Positions 8,063 through 11,859 of a stretch of 11,859 nt of DNA are shown here, piece after piece. Position 1 is the first letter of the stretch, and each line of letters begins with the position of its first letter. The stretch is from Acidobacteriota bacterium (GTDB lineage Bacteria > Acidobacteriota > Blastocatellia > RBC074). Position numbers and translations under genes: made by a program. The stretch spans positions 1 through 11,859 of the forward strand of contig JABFSD010001041.1 of NCBI GenBank assembly GCA_013140935.1, written 5' to 3'. The notes under the pieces are model-generated. The model was not told the origin of the DNA, ran no database searches, and was given only the letters and a program-made list of their open reading frames with translations.

Positions 8063-10477
8063 TCATGCACATCTGAGCGCGATCATCGGATCAACTTTCG
8101 TCGCACGTCGCGCCGGAATCCAGCACGCCAGCAAGGCGACCGCCGTCAGCAACACCGCTACGCCCGCAAAGGTCAACGGGTCGCTCGTACTCACGTCGTA
8201 AACCAGCGTGCGCAATCCGCGCGTCACGACAAAGGCCGCAACCAAGCCAAGCGTTATACCCAACAAAGCGAGTCGCAGCCCTTGCCGCAAGATGAGTTGC
8301 AGAATGTCGCGGCGCTGCGCGCCCAGCGCCATCCGCACGCCAAGCTCGTGCGTACGTTGCGCTACGGCGTATGAGATCACGCTGTAAATGCCCGATACCG
8401 CCAGCAACAAAGCGACGAAGGCGAACGCGCCGAACAGCGACAAGGTGAAACGGCGTGGAGCCAGTGAACGCGCAACGATGTCGGGCATCGTGCTGATCGT
8501 CGAGACCGGCACGCTCGCGTCGAGCGCGCGCACTTCGCTGCGCAAAGCCGCAATCACGGCATCCGGCGCGTTCGTCGTGCGCAATGCGATGATCGGGCCG
8601 GTCGGCGGACTGGTCAGGTAATGCAGATAGACTTCGGGGCGCGGTTCGGTTTCCAGACCCAAATGGCGCACGTTGCCGACGACGCCGACGATGGTTGACC
8701 ACGCCGCGTTCGGCCCGCCGGTGAATTGAATGCGCTTGCCGACCGCGTCTTCGTTGGGCCAATAGCGTTGCGCGAGTTGCTCGTTGATGACGACAACGGA
8801 ATTTTGCGCGCGCAAATCATCGAGGCTGAACAAACGTCCGCGCACTTGCGGAATGCCCATCGTCGCAAAATAACCCGGCGTAGCGCGGCGGAAATCCACT
8901 TCGACCGGTTGCCGCGCGGTTTCGGGACGCCCTTCGATCTGCATCGCCGTGGTGATGTTGTTGTTCGGCGCAAGCAGGGGCAAGCGCGTCGTCGCGCCCA
9001 CTGCACGCACGCCGGGCAAGGCTTGCAGCCGTTCTTCCAGCCGCAGGTAAAATTCGCCGCGCCGTTGCGCATCGCCGTAAGTCGCGCCGCTCAACGTCAC
9101 GCCAAACGTCACCAGATTCTCCGTCGCAAAGCCCGGCTGCACGTTGTGCAAGCGCAGCAGACTCCGCACGAGCAAACCCGCACCTGTCAGCAACACGACG
9201 GCGAGCGCGATTTCAGTGATGACCAGCCCGTTGCGCATGCGCTGCCAGCCCGCGCCGGTGGCGGCTCCGCGCCCGCTCTCTTTCAAGGCCGCGTGCAAAT
9301 CAACGTGCGCCATGCGCCACGCGGGAATCAGGCCGAAGGCAATGCCGGTGGCGAGCGAAAGCATTCCGGCAAAAGCCAGCACCGTGCGATCAAGCCGGAC
9401 TTCGTGCAATCGCGGCAGATTGTCGGGACTGAGCGCGAGCAAGGCATCAATCCCCCAACTCGCCAAGAGCAAACCCGCCGCGCCGCCGAGACAAGCCAGC
9501 AGAACGCTTTCGACCAACAGTTGGCGAACGATGCGCCCACGGCTCGCGCCCAACGCCGCACGCACCGCCAACTCGCCGTAACGTGAAGTCGCACGCGCCA
9601 GCGACAAACCCGCTACGTTGGCACAAGCGATCAAAGCCACGCAGCCAACCGCGCCGAGCAGCAACAGCAAGGTCGTGCGAATTTTGCCGGTGACGTGTTC
9701 GTGCAAGGGCGCGGCCTCTACGCGAAAGCCTGCGTTGGTGTCGGGATATTGCCGCGCCAGATTCGCCATCACGCCGTTCAGTTCAGCTTGCGCTTGCGGC
9801 AGCGTCGCGTCCGCTTGCAAGCGCGCGATGACGGAAAACATCCGCAGATGCCTACCGCGATTGATCATCGGGTTGAAAGCCAGCGGCACAAAGACATCCA
9901 CCTCTTCCAAGACGCGAAAGCCGGGCGGCGTCACGCCTACGACGGTGTAGCCTTGCGCGTCGAGCGTAAGGCTCTTGCCGATGATTTGCGGGTCGCCGCC
10001 GAAGCGGCTTTGCCACGCGCCGTAACTCAACACCGCCGTGCGCGCGGCTTGCGGCTGGTCTTCCGCCGCGCCGGGCAAACGCCCTTGCGCGGCGGGCGTG
10101 CCCAGCGTGGCGAACAGATCGCCCGACACGAACTAGCCGCGCAGTTGTTGTGCATCGCCCGCGCCCGTCAGGTTCAACGTCCACACGGGCGAGACGGCGG
10201 CCAGCCGTTCGCACGTTCGGCATTGCGCGCGCAGGTCGTTGAAGTCCTGATAAGAAACCGTGTCGTAAGAGTTCCCTTCTTTCTTCTCGTAAACCATCAC
10301 GAGCCGCGCCGGTTCGCTGAACGGCAGCGCGCGCAACAACACGGCATTGACGACGCTGAAGATCGCCGTATTCGCGCCGATACCCAGCGCCAGCGTCAGC
10401 ACGGCAATCAACGTGAAGCCGGGTTGTTTGAGTAACATTCGTGCGCCGAAGCGCAGGTCTTGCCAGAGTGCTTGCAT
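8063..10477 (-). pseudogene. ADOP-family permease, copy 2, interrupted by one in-frame TAG
   Basis: A paralogue of ADOP-1 spanning 804 codons. It starts at the ATG ending at 10477 with AGGAG 5 nt upstream. Codon 115 is TAG (10135-10133), between DAQQLRG and FVSGDLFATLG. The frame is otherwise uninterrupted to the TGA at 8065-8063. The stop lies in the MacB_PCD region, at the place where copy 1 has Tyr116 (TAT). The piece before it (114 aa) has only the first membrane segment. The piece after it (codon 116 to the end) has both FtsX domains, including ELAVRAALGA and ELGVRMALGA, and ends WIPARRATKVDPMIALRCA. No Shine-Dalgarno precedes the GTG just after the stop, so independent restart is unlikely. 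Either a recent nonsense mutation, UAG readthrough or a base-call error could explain this. No ATPase partner is near. Confidence 0.85.
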
Positions 10478-10482
10478 AAGGT

Positions 10483-10487
10483 CTCCT
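10483..10487 (-). promoter_or_regulatory. Ribosome binding site of ADOP-2
   Basis: AGGAG on the minus strand, 5 nt before the ATG ending at 10477. It shows the interrupted gene still has an intact initiation site. Confidence 0.7.
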
Positions 10488-10496
10488 GGTTCGTCA

Positions 10497-10554
10497 TCCC
10501 GCCTTCCGCTCGGAATGTCTCACGCGATCAAGTCATTCCGAGCGGAAGGCGGGA
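10497..10554. repeat. Perfect 21-bp inverted repeat (REP-like palindrome)
   Basis: Arms at 10497-10517 and 10534-10554 are exact reverse complements, 21 bp each, around a 16-nt loop. The arms contain CATTCCGAGCGG and its complement. The sequence could form a very stable hairpin in RNA or extruded DNA. It begins 20 nt upstream of the ADOP-2 start codon, so it would lie in that gene's leader if transcription starts further upstream. It lacks a T-run, so it is not a canonical intrinsic terminator. It most resembles a dispersed REP-type palindrome or a miniature element. Confidence 0.85.
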
Positions 10555-10734
10555 CTACTTACTTTTGCTTCGCAACGAAGCGCCATCAGCTACAGATTCG
10601 TAACAAGCTCGCAAAGGACGTGCCGTGCGTTGTGTGTTCATAACCGCTGGCTGCGCAGTGTGTGGGGGCGGTGGGCGGGCAAGGGAGTGTTCGTTTGCGG
10701 GATGGACGCTTCCCAAAAACGGAGGCGGTTGGCA

Positions 10735-10763
10735 TTGTCTGGGCGGCAGGGCTGGCTTACACT
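10735..10763 (+). promoter_or_regulatory. Possible promoter of the Rpn gene
   Basis: TTGTCT (10735-10740) and TACACT (10758-10763), each matching 4 of 6 consensus bases with a 17-bp spacer, stand about 60 bp before the ATG at 10825. No operator-like symmetry is apparent. Low certainty. Confidence 0.3.
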
Positions 10764-10824
10764 CGCGGCGGTTTTTGGCGCACCCGTTGAACCATCTATT
10801 GCACTGTTTTCCCAACCCTGAATC

Positions 10825-11766
10825 ATGGCCTTTGCCGATCTGAAAAACGACTTCGTCTTCCGCCGCATCTTCGCGCGGCATCCTGATATTCTGCGCGGAC
10901 TGCTCAACGATCTGCTGGAACGCACGGGCGCTGACACGATTGAACACATCGAATATCTGCCCAGCGAACAATTGCCGTTGATCGAAGGGGCAAAGCTTTC
11001 CATCCTGGACGTGCGCTGCCAGGACCTGAGCGGCGCGCGCTTCATCGTCGAGATGCAATTGCTGCATGTCGCCGGCTTTCTCAACCGGGTGGTTTACAAC
11101 GGCTGCAAGGCTTACGTTGACCAACTCAAAGCGGGCGAGTCTTACACCAAACTGACGGATGTCGTCGCTCTTTCGATTTGCGATTTCGCGCTTTGGCCGG
11201 ATGCCGAGCAGGATGCGCAAGGGCTGCCGCGCGTGCCGATGCTCAGTCGTTGGTTTGTCACCGAAAGTTCGCGGCGGCCAGATCACAACGGCGTCAACCG
11301 GTTGCTGCAAGTGCAATACGCTTTTCTGGAACTGCCGAAGCTGCCCCAACGCAAGCCGGAGACAGGCGCGGCGCACTGGGCTTGGCTGTTCGTGCATGCG
11401 CCGGAACTGACCGAAGTCCCGCCCGATTTGCCGGCGGGGCCGCATCGGGAAGCGCTGGCGCTCGCCAACGCCGCGACGTTTTCTGCTACCGAGTTGGAAG
11501 CGTACCGCAAAGTAATGGACGAGATTCAGCAGGCGCGCGAATACGGCGAAGCGAAGGAGGCGAAAGGCTACGCGCAAGGCGAAACTGCCGGTCTCACCGC
11601 CGCCAAGACTGCCGCTGTGCTGGCGATTCTGGCAGCGCGCGGCGTCGGAATGAGCGAGGCCGACCGCGCGCGCATCGCAGCCTGCACCGATGTCGCAACC
11701 CTCGACCGCTGGATCAGACGCGCCGCCACCGCCACCGCCAGCGAGGAACTTTTCGCTGAACCCTGA
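10825..11766 (+). CDS. Rpn family PD-(D/E)XK nuclease / putative transposase
   Basis: A 313-residue protein of the Rpn (recombination-promoting nuclease) / PD-(D/E)XK transposase family. It opens with the family signature KNDFVFRRIF (7-16) and an LLNDLL helix (26-31). The catalytic core is LDVRC with D62, then IVEMQ with E76 and Q78, matching the D...ExQ arrangement of this nuclease fold. RVVYNGCKAYVDQLKAGESY follows, typical of the family. The C terminus has the usual charged helix with G-x-x-x-G spacing and a SEADRARIAACTDVATLDRW segment. Rpn proteins cut DNA and promote recA-independent recombination in E. coli; some relatives act in phage defence. No Shine-Dalgarno precedes the ATG. The core residues are present and the length is normal, so it may be active. 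It stops 5 bp before the next, convergent gene. Confidence 0.9.
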   Translation: MAFADLKNDFVFRRIFARHPDILRGLLNDLLERTGADTIEHIEYLPSEQLPLIEGAKLSILDVRCQDLSGARFIVEMQLLHVAGFLNRVVYNGCKAYVDQLKAGESYTKLTDVVALSICDFALWPDAEQDAQGLPRVPMLSRWFVTESSRRPDHNGVNRLLQVQYAFLELPKLPQRKPETGAAHWAWLFVHAPELTEVPPDLPAGPHREALALANAATFSATELEAYRKVMDEIQQAREYGEAKEAKGYAQGETAGLTAAKTAAVLAILAARGVGMSEADRARIAACTDVATLDRWIRRAATATASEELFAEP

Positions 11767-11771
11767 GCCGC

Positions 11772-11859
11772 TCAGTCACACCGCAACGCCACCAACGGAT
11801 CAACCCGCGTCGCCCGCCGCGCTGGTATCCAACAAGCCAACAACGCCACCGCCAACAGC
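11772..11859 (-). CDS. ADOP-family permease, copy 3, C-terminal fragment at window edge
   Basis: Read on the minus strand, the last 28 codons end ACWIPARRATRVDPLVALRCD followed by TGA (11774-11772). This matches the C termini of the two permeases at 2190 and 8063 almost residue for residue. The rest lies beyond the right edge. It shows that the permease array continues and that the Rpn gene sits between two copies in the same orientation. Confidence 0.9.
   Translation of the reverse strand, partial: LLAVALLACWIPARRATRVDPLVALRCD

Larger units (their letters stand above)
10478..10824. other. Intergenic region between ADOP-2 and the Rpn gene
   Basis: 347 bp between divergently oriented genes. 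It holds a perfect inverted repeat (10497-10554), a segment similar to the upstream region of ADOP-1 (10687-10717), and a possible promoter for the plus-strand gene (10735-10763). I see no tRNA or other RNA gene and no convincing small coding region. Confidence 0.6.

Noticed and set aside
10497..10554. Intrinsic terminator
   Set aside because: The hairpin is perfect but has no T-run on either side, and it lies upstream of both flanking genes, not downstream.
10555..11577. Open minus-strand frame of 340 codons opposite the Rpn gene
   Set aside because: Antisense to a gene with a clear nuclease signature; no motif and no start signal of its own were seen.

Overview
The window most likely comes from an Acidobacteriota chromosome, probably Blastocatellia- or Solibacter-like. 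The main reason is that it carries two near-full-length copies and one edge fragment of the orphan MacB/FtsX-type permeases (ADOP family) that are strongly amplified in that phylum. The taxonomy is an inference from gene content, not from a marker gene. The flanking genes are G+C-rich (9541-9600 has 43 G/C of 60). A central block is clearly more A+T-rich (6841-6900 has 26 of 60).

Layout. (1) 2-2104, plus: a STAND/AAA-type ATPase with a long Gly-Leu tetrapeptide array at its N terminus, probably cut by the left edge. (2) 2190-4619, minus: permease ADOP-1. (3) About 4808-8060: a compact, A+T-richer block with an XRE regulator (4884-5171, plus), a beta-class DNA methyltransferase (5176-6036, plus) and, tail to tail with it, a DUF262 + HNH nuclease-like protein (6041-7951, minus). 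(4) 8063-10477, minus: permease ADOP-2, interrupted by one in-frame TAG. (5) 10478-10824: a non-coding stretch with a perfect 21-bp inverted repeat and a segment similar to the upstream region of ADOP-1. (6) 10825-11766, plus: an Rpn/PD-(D/E)XK transposase-like nuclease. (7) 11772 to the right edge, minus: the last 28 codons of a third ADOP permease.

The most interesting part is the central block. A small HTH regulator is followed 4 nt later by a methyltransferase, and a nuclease-like gene converges on them with a 4-nt gap. This is the architecture of a controller-regulated restriction-modification system. The restriction role, however, would be taken by a DUF262 (ParB/sulfiredoxin-like fold) protein with a C-terminal HNH domain instead of an ordinary type II enzyme or a standard GmrSD (DUF262 + DUF1524). 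The regulator's promoter is covered by symmetric repeats (a 7-bp inverted pair, a 10-bp direct pair and an 8-bp palindrome around TATAAT). A related half-site overlaps a candidate -10 box of the nuclease gene, which suggests one regulator controls both arms.

The permease genes look like a tandem paralogous array in which unrelated plus-strand cargo (the restriction-like block, then the Rpn gene) sits between successive copies. The function of the three-gene block as a defence system is inferred from domains and layout; nothing here shows activity.
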